The notes under the pieces were generated by a model. The model was given only the letters and a program-made list of their open reading frames with translations, did not search any database and was not told where the DNA came from. The translations under genes were made by a program, and so were the position numbers. A DNA stretch of 64,000 nucleotides from Selaginella moellendorffii (lineage: Eukaryota; Streptophyta; Lycopodiopsida; Selaginellales; Selaginellaceae): the NCBI RefSeq assembly GCF_000143415.4, contig NW_003314267.1, positions 2,798,447 through 2,862,446 of the forward strand. The letters are read 5' to 3'. Each line of letters opens with the position of its first letter. The stretch's first letter is position 1. This document shows, in pieces, positions 45,306-57,770 of this stretch.

Positions 45306-46545
45306 GAAGTGTTCGTGCCATCAAACTTGACTTAATACCCAATACCTGTCTGTGGGTGATAAGCTGTGCTGAATTTCAACTTAGTGTGATACTATTCCAA
45401 GAGAGTCCTTCAGAACCTACTAGTGAAGATCTTATCTCGATCTGAGATAATCTCTTCCAGCCTTCCCCGCACTTGAACCACTTATTTGAAGAACAACTTT
45501 GCCACACCTTCCACATCCACTTCCGTTGTGGTGGGTATGAAATGTGCCATTTTTGAAAATCGGTCCACCACCACGAATATCGCATCAAACCCCTCGCTTG
45601 GGGGGAGTCCCGTGATGAAGTCCATCATAAGACATTTCCACGGACGATCTGGAATTGGGATGCTTTGCAACAAGCCCCCACTAGCCTTAGTCACGGCTTT
45701 TACCTGCTGATATTTGGACATGTCTTTACATAGTCTTGGACATCCGTAGCCATATCTGGCCAGTGATACTTCCTCTTGAGTAAGCCCATCATCTTGGGCA
45801 CTCCGCCGTGTCCCGCAAGAGGTCCGTCATGACACTCTTCTAAGGCAACCTTCCTTAGTTCCCCTTCTGGAACATACACCCTCGTTTGTTTGTAATAGAT
45901 GAGTCCATTGCATTCCGCATAGCCCGTTTTCTCTTCTGCTGGCAGCTCACCTCTCTGGTGAACTTCCCGTGCCTCTAGATTCCTTAGCAACACTTCTTGT
46001 GCTAAACCATCGTTCTCATATGCTGTCCGCACATCGTCCCAAAAGGTAGCTGTTGCACTGGATATCGCCAACTTCAAGCTCGCTTTTCGACTTAGCGCAT
46101 CTGCCACGATGTTGCTCTTCCCAGGCTTGTACAGGATTTCACAATCAAACTCGGCCAAGGCATTGGCCCACCGACCCTGTTTCCCTCTTAGGTCGGGCTA
46201 TGACAAGAAGTGTTTCGTTGCCACATTGTCCGTGTAAACCTTGAAGTGTCTCCCAAGGTAGTGTTGCCACTCCTTGAGTGCCTTAACCACCGCAAACAGT
46301 TCCTTCTCGTGGGTAGGCTACTTCCTTTGAGCCTTATTCAACTTCTTCGAGAAGAACACTACTGGATGGTCGTCTTGCTTCAAAACTGTGCCCAACGCAA
46401 TGTCTGAAACATCCATTTCTACCTCAAAATCCTTACCAAAGTCTAGTAATGCCAACACAGGAGCCTTCCTCAACTTCCCTTTGAGGTGGACGAATGCCGC
46501 CTCGCATTCCGCTGTCCATACCATCTTCCCTTTTCCTTTCTCGGT
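45306..46545 (-). pseudogene. integrase N-terminal half, RNase H and RT end
   Basis: 45482-45721 holds the core start ([25 protein letters not shown]), 45700-46158 the zinc-binding domain ([10 protein letters not shown]...CPNIS), and 46085-46617 RNase H and the RT end (KMVWTAECEAAFVHLKGKL). The zinc domain has lost its last Cys pair relative to copy 2 (CLTCQQ). RT is truncated at about 46545. Confidence 0.8.
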
Positions 46546-47489
46546 TATCCCATCACCCAACATCTGGGTACAACCTTCCTGGGCTAAACTGGCCTTTCCT
46601 AGCCAAACTGGCTCCATTGGAGTCCTCTTCCTACTATACTTTTAGAGCTCACCAAATCCCCCAGGGTCTGGGAAACAAAGGCTTTGGGCTTTCACCTCTC
46701 AGACTTGAACTCGAACTCGGACTTGGACTTGAAATTGGACTAGGACTCAAACTCAGACTCGGACTCGGGCTTGGGCTTGGTCTCGGCCTCGGCCTCGGTC
46801 TCGGTCCCAGTCTCAGTCCCGGTCTCGGTCTCGACTTCGGACTCCATCTCGAGTCCATCTCAGATTCCATCTCAAGTTCATCTCGAACTCCATCTCGGTC
46901 CATCTCGGGTCCATCTCGAACTCCATCTCGGGTCCATCTCAGACTCCATCTCGGGTCCATCTCGGGTCCATCTCGGACTCCGTCTTGGGTCCATCTCGGA
47001 TCCATCTTGGACTCCATCTCGGTCCATTTCGGACTCTATCTCGGACTCCATCTGGGGTCCATCTCGAACTCCATCTCGGGTCCATCTCAGACTCCATCTC
47101 GAGTCCATCTCGGATCCATCTCGGAATTCATCTCGGACTCCATTTCAGGTCCATCTCGGACTCCATCTCGGGTCCATCTTAGACTCCATCTTAGACTCCA
47201 TCTTAGGTCCATCTCAAACTCCATCTCGGACTCCATTTCGGACTCCATCTCAGGTCCATCTCGGATCCATCTCGAGCCCCTTTTCTAGGGACTCTTTTAT
47301 TGCTCACTTCATGCTCGTTCCTTGAGCACATCATTGGGAGTTCCACTCCCACTCTTGACCTTTCAAGTCGGAGCCTTTTAGTGCAAACGTGTTAGGCTTG
47401 GTGCAAACGCTCATTTTGCTTTCGCTTCGGCCACTACCACATGGCACCCTTTCGGCTCCACTTTGGGGCTTAGGGATTTGTGTCTCACA
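46546..47489 (-). mobile_element. right part of the outer LTR B
   Basis: Matches 33393-34467 from catcacccaacatctgggta on, with satellite at 46700-47275, and ends TTGTGTCTCACA before the GTTGT duplication. Confidence 0.85.
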
Positions 47490-47494
47490 GTTGT

Positions 47495-48315
47495 CACACA
47501 AATAAGTCTAGTGCTAGAGGTTAAAAAGTTTATTTCTTGTGAGCTAGTTTCTCTTATCAACTAGGCAATTTGAAGAGTTAGTGCCAAGAGCAATGCACAT
47601 TGCTCTAGAATGATTGGGAGTTGAGGTCAGTGTCTCGCATTTGTGCGCTCAGGTTCAAGTTCTTCAGCAGTGCCATGTTTTTGGGGTTGTCGAGATCTAG
47701 GGGTGAAGGGTCGCCAATCAAGCTAGATTTACTATTATGGGACTGATGTTACTTATACAAGCCAGATACACAGCTCAATTATTTTGAAGCTAGATTCTGT
47801 GGCAAAGGAGTGGTCAGTTGAGCGAAATTGCAATCTTTTGAAAGAAGAGATTGAAAGTCTAGAGAGAGCAGGTTTCAAACTAAAGACTTCCTCAAATGTT
47901 GCTGTTAGTATTGCTATGCCACCAATATCAACACTAGACTGGCATACATGACCAACTAGGAATGGGAAGGCTGTACAATATAGGTCTTCCATTTCAAAAG
48001 GTGCACAAAAGAAGATCAAGCTAGTAAAAGAGTTGAAGTGTACAATCACAAAGACAAACTATATCAATGCTGTGGCTAAGGAGTTTGTTGTTGTGATTGA
48101 GTCATCAAAGGGTACAAGCTACACTGTCAAAATCTGAAAAAATCCATTTTGTACCTATCCAGATTTTACACAGAGGGAGAATAGGGGAAAAGTATATTTA
48201 GCCTGCAAGTACATCTATTACATTTTTATGCAAGAATTAAACCAAGATCCTAAGATTGACCATTACATCCACCAGGCAAGCCTTACAGTTGCGGAACTTG
48301 AGAAGTGTTTTTAGA
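47495..48315 (+). pseudogene. MULE/SWIM transposase relic, part 3
   Basis: Third part of the relic: ILKLDSVAKEWSVERNCNLLKEEIESLERAGF, KGAQKKIKLVKELKCTI, then NPFCTYPDFTQRENRGKVYLACKYIYYIFMQELN and IHQASLTVAELEKCF. This is a SWIM zinc finger (C-x-C...C-x-H), with the second Cys changed to Tyr and the His to Tyr, so zinc binding is lost. SWIM fingers usually sit at the C-terminus of MULE/FAR1-type transposases. Multiple TAG/TGA stops. Confidence 0.65.
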
Positions 48316-49737
48316 TTGCTTTTAGTGTTCGGATCTATATTTTTATTTTTATTTTATTTGTCAAATTTACTTGGAAATATGGATTAAATCAAATTTTGAA
48401 AAATGAGACAATGTTGGTTTGGGACGAACCAATGTTTTTCTTGTATTTCAGAAGCCGTGAGCTCAACTCGTGAGCTCATGAGCTCAAAACTTACTCGAGC
48501 TCACTCCTAATCTAGGAATACAAACTTTCAAGACTTAACTAACTTCCTTTTACCTATAACTTCACATAAGTTCACTTCAACACAACAATAATATGCTTAA
48601 GCATTAAACATCATGCCCATATTTTTAACATCCAATATTAACATTCGTAAAATACAAATGAATATCTAAAAGCCAATCATGAAAATTATATCTTTGGATA
48701 TCCATATTGCACTAACACTCTTTTTCAATCACCTTCAAGATCTAATGTGAAACTAAAACATTAAAAAGAAAAATGACATAAAAATCAAACTCCTCATCAC
48801 TTAACATAACAATGCCACCTCCTAGTTGGTTCTAATAGATTGGATGTTATTTCCTTTGGGCAATACATTTGCGACCATTTTTCTTGCCAAGTTGATGATA
48901 CTTTGTGTTCTTTTAGTTGTCATTTATAAGTTGTTTAGCATGCTATTTGAAATCTTTGATAGTTTAGTTTTTATCATTAAGTTTTTTTGATGATACACTA
49001 GCTATTGAATATTATTGGATGGTTAATCCAATATTTTCCCACTTTAGTGATCTTGGTGGTTCCTATACTCTAATATTGGTTTATCGGATGATAACTTACT
49101 TGAAATACTTTTGTATTCTAATTTAAGATTTATTCACTCATAATTAAGTCTCTATGATATCATTGTTTCAGACTTTGATATTTTCCATCAATTAATCTTT
49201 GAGTTTGGGCTAGTGTATACAAACTGGCTTTGCACTTCATGTGTATAGTGAAATCTTTAGTCATAGGGTAGCTACTGTGTACTGGTCAGATAAGGTCACA
49301 TCACTTGCCTCTTTATTAATGTTTCTTATTTCGTTAAAAGGGCATGATCATGTAAACAACTCTAATTGATTATTTACAGTAGTATATTTAAACCTTACTG
49401 ACGAGTTTAGTTTCTTTGCTCATGAAGGTTGGGGCCTTTGGCTTCTCTCTATATACCATCTATGGGCAGGGGTGTATCACACTTTTGTAAGCTGGGTGAC
49501 AACCAATGTAGCAAGGGTGGCTAACTCTGTTGGTCATTTCCTTGTCGGCAACAACCGAAAGGTGTCTAAGTTGGTAGCACATCTGTGTTAGACAAAGAGG
49601 TTACCCTAACTCATTTAAGTTAGTGCATTTCTCACATAGTGTGATCACTATGAACATTTTCTAGAGTTGTTTTCTTGCCAGTGGTCTAGACTAGAGTATG
49701 CATCGACGAGGACATTGATCTTCCCTAGGGGGCAGAA
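48316..49737. other. unassigned AT-rich sequence
   Basis: No ORF or repeat recognised, except a hairpin ttggtttgggacgaaccaa (48415 on) that resembles the array at 31.1-31.6 kb. Confidence 0.4.
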
Positions 49738-50212
49738 TGTTGCGAATGTGATTGTGGGTATCAAAAACTACCTATATTCTTTCCTTACTACCATGATGGC
49801 AGGAGGTTGGTATTGCTGGTCCCTTTTTCAGTCTCCACTTAAGCTAGTTGAGAAATTAGTCTTCACGTATGCACTTGACCAGATGAGCATAAGGACGGAA
49901 TTACTAAGTGCTATTAGTCAAGCATACTTGATTTGGTTAGAGAAACTCATTCGTTGATTTGCACTTGCTAGTGTTGGGAACCCCTGCAGTATTGATCTTA
50001 CTCCCTCAATATTCACTAGATGATAGCTTACCATGTTTACCAAACACCCTCACTATCATGTCCTCTATATTAGTTTTATTTGATCCCAAATGTTATTTAT
50101 AAAAATGTCTAGATTCGCTCATTTGGCATATCTATGGAATATAAAGATTGTTTTAAACATAATGGTGTTCATCCCGTATCTAAATTCACAATCTAGAGAC
50201 ATTCCATATTTA
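49738..50212 (+). mobile_element. LTR family D, 5' fragment
   Basis: TGTTGCGAATGTGATTGTGGGTATC and on, matching 26626-27100. Breaks off at aataagtttc and passes directly into LTR B. Confidence 0.75.
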
Positions 50213-51254
50213 ATAAGTTTCATCCCGACCACTATGTCCTACTATCCTTTGGGACTTCCACACCATGTGACTATATCCTTGGCCACTACACCAGAGGATT
50301 GCCCCTCTTTCTTTCCACAATCTGGGACTTTGGGACAACATTTTGGAAGACTGTGTCTTTACACAAGCCTCATGGGTACTCTTCCCACCTTCTGCCTTTG
50401 GGTACTCTAGCCATAGGCTTAGAGTGAGGTTCCATTGAGCCATGCCATGTATCCAAGTAGGTAGTGCCACCCATGCTTGGATTGGGAGTATTGACCATTC
50501 AATCTTCCAGGGGAACTAAAGTTGGCTCTTGAACACTTCACCAAGCTACTCTACTTGCCAATCTGTATTCACTCAAGCCTTAGACTTCCCAATGGCTATC
50601 TTATCACCTAACAACTGGGTATAGCCTTTCTAGGCCAAATTGGCCTTTCCTGGCCAAATTGGCTTCACTAGGGTTTAACCCCCACACTCTCCCTATTATA
50701 CTTTTGGAATGCCTTGCAGCGCCCCCCCTTGGGGGATGATCACTTTGGGCTTTCACCCAACACCCTGTATTAGTATTTGGACTCGGACTCGGTCTCAAAC
50801 TCGGACTCGAACTTGGTCTCAGTCTTGGTCTTAGTCTTGGTCTCAATCTGAGTCTCGGTCTTGGTCTCAGTCTTGGTCTCGGTCTCGGTCTCGGTTCCAT
50901 CTGAGACTCCATCTCGGACTCTATCTCGGGTCCATCTTGAGTCCATCTCGAACTCCATCTCAGGTCCATCACAAACTCAATCTTGGGTCCATCTTGGGTC
51001 CATCTCGGACTCCATCTCAGACTCTTCCATGTGGCATGTGTTGGTCCTCTTATGTCCTGTTTTTAAAGACTCACTTATTGCTCACTTTATGCTTGTTCCT
51101 TGAGCCCTTTATTGGGAGTTCCACTCCCGCTCTTAAATTTTCGAGTCGGAGCTTTTTAGTCCAAACATGTTACTCTTGTTTGGCTTTCATTTTGACTACT
51201 ACCATGTGGCACCCTTTTGGCTCCACTTTAGGGCTTTGGGATTTATGTCTCACA
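50213..51254 (-). mobile_element. LTR B, partial
   Basis: Matches from ccgaccactaagtcc to the end TTTATGTCTCACA. Its satellite (50770-51020) is short and diverged. The interior follows at 51255. Confidence 0.8.
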
Positions 51255-52938
51255 ACTCCACCACCCATAGACAAAGTTTGATGTCCTCATCAAATGATAA
51301 ACCATTTTATAAAGTAATACTAGCATATGCTACCCTTTCCATCCTTGGCACATAGCCCATATTTATCAATGGTTTGACACTGAAAGCTTACCATGCCTTA
51401 TCCATCCTCTAAAGAGCATAGTCTCTTCAACATAGAGACTCATTCAACCACTTGTGGTGGTTTTTTCCTTTTATTGGTTTAGTTCTCACTAAACCTGTTA
51501 GAAACACCTTCTTTATCTCAATCCCGCTACTCATTCTCAAGTAGTCTCAGTTTCCATCAATATAACCTTTACACTTTGGAACTTTTAATTTTGACTTCTC
51601 GAAGTCAAGTTTTGGGTGTCTTTGACACCTTGCATTGCACATATTATGCAACTCCACTTCCCCATCCTAAAAAGTTCTATACTTGAGGGCACCATCATCC
51701 TTTTTTCTATTTCATACCACTTTTGGCACTAAGTTCTAGGTATCATAATTTATGCTAGGGCTGTCCATGGCCCTATCATTTAGCTACCTTACTGCTCCCT
51801 CCTTTGAAGCTTTCACTTTTGCCAAATCGGAGCAATTGAGAATTCATCCTTGGAAACATATTACCTTTCCCACCATCCATTAGCATCCAACACATTAGTG
51901 TTCCTAGCTTAACTTTACCATTTGGATTCTTTCCCATGATTCCCATAGCTCTTTTCTTAACCACTAATCTTTTGCTCTTATCCTTTGATTATTACACCTA
52001 GCAACATAGGATTACTACCTCTATTCTCAATGTATACTTTAGGTTCTATACCAAAGACTTTGTTTTGCCAAATCCAGAGGGTGTTCACCCCTAATACGTC
52101 TCTTTAGCATTTTCTGTTGTGGGCTCTATCCATGGCCCAACTTTGTGACCCTCCCATGGGTCTTTTATAGAGACTAATTTCTTCAGACTCACTATGCTAT
52201 TGCATTGACACAGTTCATTTCCCTTATGTGTTCTTCCCACTTGGTCACCTTGACTAAGCTACACCATCATTAATAATTTAAGTCAACACTTTGAACTAGA
52301 AATCTTATTCCTTAACCTCATAAGGACCTTGTCCTTGCTTTAGCCATAAGATCACCTAGTGATCTAACCTTGACACCTGTTATGGACCCTTGGCTGGAAG
52401 GGCTGACTTGGGTGCACTGCCAAGTGTGGGGGATGCCCCCAAGGTCATGGTTAACAACTTAAAGGTCTGGAAGGCTTAGTATCTATTGGCAAACTTGGTA
52501 ATGTACTGAGATTGGGTGTCCCTATCTCATTTACCACGTCCTTGGTGCCACTTACCCCAAAAAGTTCAAGTTAGATATATTGAACTTTCACACTAAGCAA
52601 TCTAACCGTGCATCACAACTCCGGGGCATCCCCCGCTTGGTGGTGTGCCCAAGCCCATCTCCTTACTAAAAATCCATAACCACCGAAAAATGAGTATCCT
52701 CATATTCCAAACCATCACCGTGCCCTAGTGAGTTAGGACTCGAACCCAAGCACTAAAGAGTCGGGACTCAAACTCAAACTCAGTATATACATCTATGGAT
52801 GGCATCACCTAAGATGTCTGGCATGACTCCCCATGCCAGTGCACCAACTTATACTCAAAGTGCACTATAGATCACAACTTAAGAACTTAATTCCTCCATA
52901 TTGCTAAGTCCTCTCACTTGACAAGTCTGTGATCATGC

Positions 52939-53343
52939 TGTAAGCAACCAAAGAGAACGACTTGAGAGACAATCCATGGGGTTCAAATATAGAGAGAAAG
53001 GGCCCATGAACAACAGTGTGTAAACTCCTAAGTTTGGACTTCCTGGGAGGTNNNNNNNNNNNNNNNNNNNNNNNNNNNNNNNNNNNNNNNNNNNNNNNNN
53101 NNNNNNNNNNNNNNNNNNNNNNNNNNNNNNNNNNNNNNNNNNNNNNNNNNNNNNNNNNNNNNNNNNNNNNNNNNNNNNNNNNNNNNNNNNNNNNNNNNNN
53201 NNNNNNNNNNNNNNNNNNNNNACAGAGTGCACCCCTTTTTCAATCGGTTAAGGGTCTTGGGATATTTGGGGTTAAGCATCTTTGGGTTTGAATAGTACTG
53301 GGCTGGGTGACCTCCCCAGAAAATCCAAACTCAAGAGGTTACA
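52939..53343 (+). mobile_element. LTR C (TRIM family C), solo, containing a gap
   Basis: TGTAAGCAACCAAAGAGAAC...AGAGGTTACA, opposite orientation to the TRIM at 56236-56826. No target duplication seen, and about 1.4 kb of family B interior is missing at this spot. Confidence 0.7.
53052..53221. other. assembly gap (170 N)
   Basis: Unknown bases inside LTR C; ORFs across it are artefacts. Confidence 0.99.
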
Positions 53344-53770
53344 ACTTTTTGCTTGTGTCTAACTCTTTGCTAAGATCAATATAATTGTTTCTCATACCAA
53401 CTATCCATTAGCACTGCCCTATAGAGTTTACACACAACCTTTGTGTCAAAGTTGTTTTCTTTTGGGAACCTCTTTCCCATGACTTTAGTAGCATATTCTG
53501 CCATCAATAAGATACCCATTGTTCTCATACTTGGATCTTATGATTTTCCCATCCTTCGTGGGCACAACACACCTTAGTCTAAATATGTTTTACCAATCCC
53601 TTAGAACCATTCCTTGACTCTACTTGAGTTATCTATGTTTTTGGACTTTTCTAATCCAATGATCTGTAAAGTCCTACTTTGAAGTGTCAACTCACTAGAA
53701 TATAACTTCTTATTTCATATCCTACTCATAAGGACCATCTTTGCAAGTGTTACTCCAACACTTAATATGT

Positions 53771-54371
53771 CACAATAAACTAACACTATTGAATTGAGCA
53801 TTTAGATACAGCAAAACAAGAGATTGTTTTGTGAACTATAGATCACTAGCAGCTTGACACAATTTTATTGGCAAGCACTATAGGTGTGAGAAGTTTGTCA
53901 ATGAATGAGGATTCTCTTGTATGGGTAAATGCCAAATTGATAGGAGGTTAGAAAATGAGAGATCTCATTAGATATATTAGTTTATATTGTTGTACATTAC
54001 AATGTTTATTTAAAAGTATAGGCTAGAAAAAAATGTATCTAGTGAAGACTCTTGTGGATATTGAAGTGCTTCTTTGGCAGATTTTTATACAGCCTAAGAA
54101 CATGATAAAGTGGCTGGTTTCTTATGCAAATGGCAAATTATGAGACATTGGTTATCAAGTCAGTTGGGATGTGTTGGGCCATATTTTCCTGAAGCATGTT
54201 TTGCAAAGGTGACTAGAGCTAATTCCCATATGTGTTTCAATATAGAGTCATCTATAAAGCTCTAGTGCATTGAAAAAAAGTTTCTCGCACCATATCAAAT
54301 TCATGTTATTAACATATTTTTTTTATAGTGGATTGCCTTGGGATATCTATTTACAGAAAATTATTGATGCC
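53771..54371. other. unassigned sequence
   Basis: Some coding-like runs with stops (for example VKTLVDIEVLLWQIFIQPKN on the plus strand) but no domain recognised. Confidence 0.35.
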
Positions 54372-55250
54372 TGTTATGAATGTGACTTCGGGTATCAAAA
54401 GATATTTGTCAGCCAATCCTTATGTACACTCTCTCCTTACTATCAAAATAGCAAAAGAATGGTACAATTAGATTCCTATATTAGCCCCTTGTGTGCTAGT
54501 GGAGTTAACTAGACATCTCAATTGTACTTAGACTAGACAAGTATAAGGACATAATTATTACATGCTATTAAGCATACTTAGCCCGATAAGGAGGTCCCTT
54601 TTTATTGTGTCTTGCACTAGTTAGTGACAAGAACCATCACATATTAAGCCTAGTCCCTCAATACTACTATATGATAGCTTGCCGTAACCTCACTATTATA
54701 CCCTATGTGTTAGTTCCTTTCTAGTTCCATATGACATTTATGGTAAGTGTCTGGATTTGCTTGAGGGGCATATTTATGGAATTTAGAGAGTGTCTTGAAC
54801 CCCATGATGTTGTTCCCATATTCTAATTCAAGATCTAGTGCCATTCCATATTTAGCAAGTTTTTAAGTTTGTCCTAGAGACTAACTTCTGAAATTGGCAT
54901 GCATTCCTAAAGGGGGGTGGAGGGGTTGTAAAGGGTTCCGAATATGTAGTAGGGATAGTAGTTAAAAGTATAATTGACCAACTAAAATATTAGTTTAACT
55001 TCTATTGGGTTATGTCACTCCTTGTTCTACATCTAGCTTGGTTCCATGCTACTCTAGTTAGTGGGGTACCCTCCTCCTTGCGTTAGGCCATCGGTATATT
55101 GAAATTGTGCTAGACTTCGTCTAAAACTATTTTATATATAGAAGTTGGATATAGGGAGCTAGTGCTTGTAAAGGATATTGAGTGCATATCAAACCCTTAT
55201 TTTGTGGTGTAATGGGCTTGGAGTTCAACTCCAAATTTATGTGCACTACA
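54372..55250 (+). mobile_element. solo LTR D
   Basis: TGTTATGAATGTGACTTCGG...GTGCACTACA, 879 bp, flanked by ATGCC and ATGCT (4 of 5 match). Confidence 0.85.
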
Positions 55251-56010
55251 ATGCTAGCATCTTCTTTTTTAAAATAGCAAGCACATAATTGCTCTAATAT
55301 TGTTTTGTTTTTATAAAGACCAAATATATCACAAGCATACTCATATCAATAAATAAAAAAGGATTAAATACTTACAAATGCTACTACAAAGTGATGATAT
55401 ATTTTGGGTGATTGAAATACATGCAAGGTGATTAGGCTGAGAGTTCAATGAAATTGAGATGAATTTAACAAATGTATAGGAGGGCCACCAAGGAGTATTT
55501 ATATGGGTTCATCGGTTTAAATCTAGATAAAAAATTTATGATCCATAATATATTCTTATAATAGTAACTTTGCAATATATGAAACAGTTTTGGAGGGAGA
55601 TAGTGTCAAGTGGCTTGGTACTTTAAAAGTATGATATTAACTATGGAGTGGTATCACTTAATCATTATAAAGGATGTTTGGCATGTCCTTTTATGCTGAT
55701 TTCTTGCAATGACTTAAAGAATATATAAGCATATGGAATTTGTACACAATCTACACTATCACAAATAAGTGGGTCCTCTAACTGGCTATGTCATCCCCAC
55801 ATTCCATATGGTGTCAAAGCAACTTCTAGAACAAGGACTTCAAGTGTTTCCAGAGGCTTTAGAAGTGATTGGCAACCTCAAGTTCCATGTTGAAGTTGAC
55901 AAGTGTACCATTATCAGCAACAACATGGATCTTCATGCTGCCCTTCTCACAAAATGCAGTATCACTCTATCAAAAGAGAGAGAGATCATAAGTTCTCCTA
56001 AGTAAAATAT
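55251..56010. other. unassigned sequence
   Basis: AT-rich. A 78-codon plus-strand ORF at 55769-56005 resembles nothing I know. Confidence 0.35.
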
Positions 56011-57405
56011 TATTGCAACTATGACTGTGGGTATTGAAAGTTATTTGTCAACGAGTCCTTTTAAATATTCTTTTCTTATTGCCACAACTGAAGGAGGTCA
56101 CTATTGTTGAACCCTTTATTAATCCCTCTTGTGCTACTGGAGTTAATTAGGCATTTCAAGTGTACTTAGACCCAATCAGCATAAGGACGAAATTCTTACA
56201 TACTATTAGCTAATCATACTTAGCTTGGTAAGGAGTGTAAGCTCTTGAATTTGGCTCGGGAGGTCACCCAGCCCAGTACTATTCAAACCCAAGGATGCTT
56301 AACCCCAAGTATCCCAAGACCCTTAATCGATTAGAAAACGGGGTGCACTGTTGTTCATGGGTCCTTTCCCTCTATATTTGAACCCCTATGGATCGTCTCT
56401 CGAGTCGTTCTCTTTGGTTGCTTACAATCCACCACGCTTCCCTACAAATTCACACCCTCGTGAACAGAAGCTGAAAGCCGCAACTCTCCCGAGAGCCCCG
56501 CTCTCTTGACACCTTACCCCTCGGGTCAAGCCCAATAGGAGCAAACTGAACTAGCCAGATGTCAATCAATATGTGGTGTGATTCCCATAACCAACCAACA
56601 GAGTCGGACCCGAGACCTCTCTGATACTAAATATAAGTTCTTGAATTTGGACTTCCCGAGAGGTTACCCAGCCCAGTACTATTCAAACCCAAGGACACTT
56701 AACCCCAAGTATCCCAAAACCCTTAATCGATTGGAAAAGGGGGTGCACTCTTGTTCATGGGCCCTTTCCCTTTATATTTGAACCCCTATGGATCGTCTCT
56801 CGAGTCGTTCTCTTTGGTTGCTTACAATGAGTTCCCATCTTATTGTATCTTGCACTAGCTAGTGACAAGAACCCCCACATATTGAGCTCTACTTAATATC
56901 ACTAGATGATAACTTATGGAGTTTACCAAACACTCTCGCTATTATGCCCCTTGTGTTGGTTCCATTCTAGTCCTAGTTTAGCTATTTATGGAAAGTGTCT
57001 AGAACTGCTAATTGGGCATATCTACAGAATGTAGAGATTGTCTAGAACACAATGGTGTTGTTCTTTTTTGTCTAAATTTCATTCCATATTTAGTAAGCTT
57101 CAAGCTTGTTCTAGAAACTAACTCCTAATACTAAGGGTGAAAGCCCAAAGCATGCATTCCTCAGAGGGGGAAAGTGGGGTGGGGGGAGTTATAGGGGGTT
57201 CCAAATATATAGTAGGGATAGTGGGTAAGTCAGGCATACCCAACCAATCTAAGGCATAATTTAACTCTTACTTGTGTATCTATACTTGTTCTGTGTCTGG
57301 CTTGGGTCTAAGCCCAAATTCCATACCATGCTACCCATATCCTCGCATTAGGCCACCGATATACTGAAATAGTGCTAGACTCCATTTAGCTCCGTTTTGT
57401 GTAAT
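56011..57405 (+). mobile_element. LTR family D, split by TRIM C
   Basis: TATTGCAACTATGACTGTGG and on; the LTR D sequence stops at ggtaaggag, holds the TRIM, and resumes as ttcccatcttattg. The right end is truncated near 57405. Confidence 0.75.
56236..56826 (-). mobile_element. TRIM element C, complete, 591 bp
   Basis: Direct LTRs of about 190 bp (TGTAAGCTCTTGAATTTGG...TTGGTTGCTTACA at 56236-56427, and about 56631-56826) flank a short interior that ends gagacctctctgatactaaa. On the minus strand this reads TTAGTATCAGAGAGG, a tRNA-Met-like primer site. Flanks AGGAG and ATGAG (4 of 5). No coding capacity. Confidence 0.88.
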
Positions 57406-57770
57406 GGACTTAGCATTGGGATGCTAAAAGCTCTAAGACTATTTCGACATCGTTCCATACTCCTGTCTTTTGGCTCCTTAGGTTATACAATCAAGAGTTG
57501 CTCCATGCACTAATACCTTTACTCTTTGGCTCCATGCTTAGGAGTTTAGCTCCATCCCTTTATTCAGTGGCCCAATCCCCTAAAATTCAAGTTTTGCTCC
57601 ATTGCCTTTGAATTGTGGCATAAGGCTCATGGCATGTGACATTTGGCATATAGAGGATTTAGGTTTTGTTTCATGGTTATCCTATGGTAAATCACTATAG
57701 GATAAAGGGTGAAAATCATGTATGCTATAAATGCAGTGAAATTTCTTGCAATAGTGACAATAACTGATCT
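57406..57770. other. unassigned spacer
   Basis: Repeated ttggctcc/ttagctcc phrases (57410-57600) but no gene. Confidence 0.35.

Larger units (their letters stand above)
42931..46545 (-). mobile_element. chromovirus family A, copy 3, 3' half
   Basis: LTR A (42931-44045) followed to the right by a purine-rich flank and the 3' half of pol in minus orientation, up to a break inside RT at 46545 where LTR B resumes. The 5' LTR, gag, protease and most of RT are deleted. Confidence 0.85.
35414..47489 (-). mobile_element. outer LTR B, split by nested insertions
   Basis: TGTAAGCAACTAATTTTTCC at 35414 and TTGTGTCTCACA ending at 47489 are the two ends of one LTR B, with perfect GTTGT duplication (35409-35413, 47490-47494). 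Its own sequence occupies 35414-36073, 42907-42930 and about 46546-47489. Inserted in it are a complete B element and a chromovirus; about 150 bp of the LTR was lost at the chromovirus junction. Confidence 0.88.
51255..53770 (-). mobile_element. family B interior, partial, with a nested LTR C
   Basis: Starts ctccaccacccatagac as in the complete element. Collinear with 37818-38670, then divergent parts, and resumes after the LTR C with 40058-40445-like sequence. Non-coding. Confidence 0.7.
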
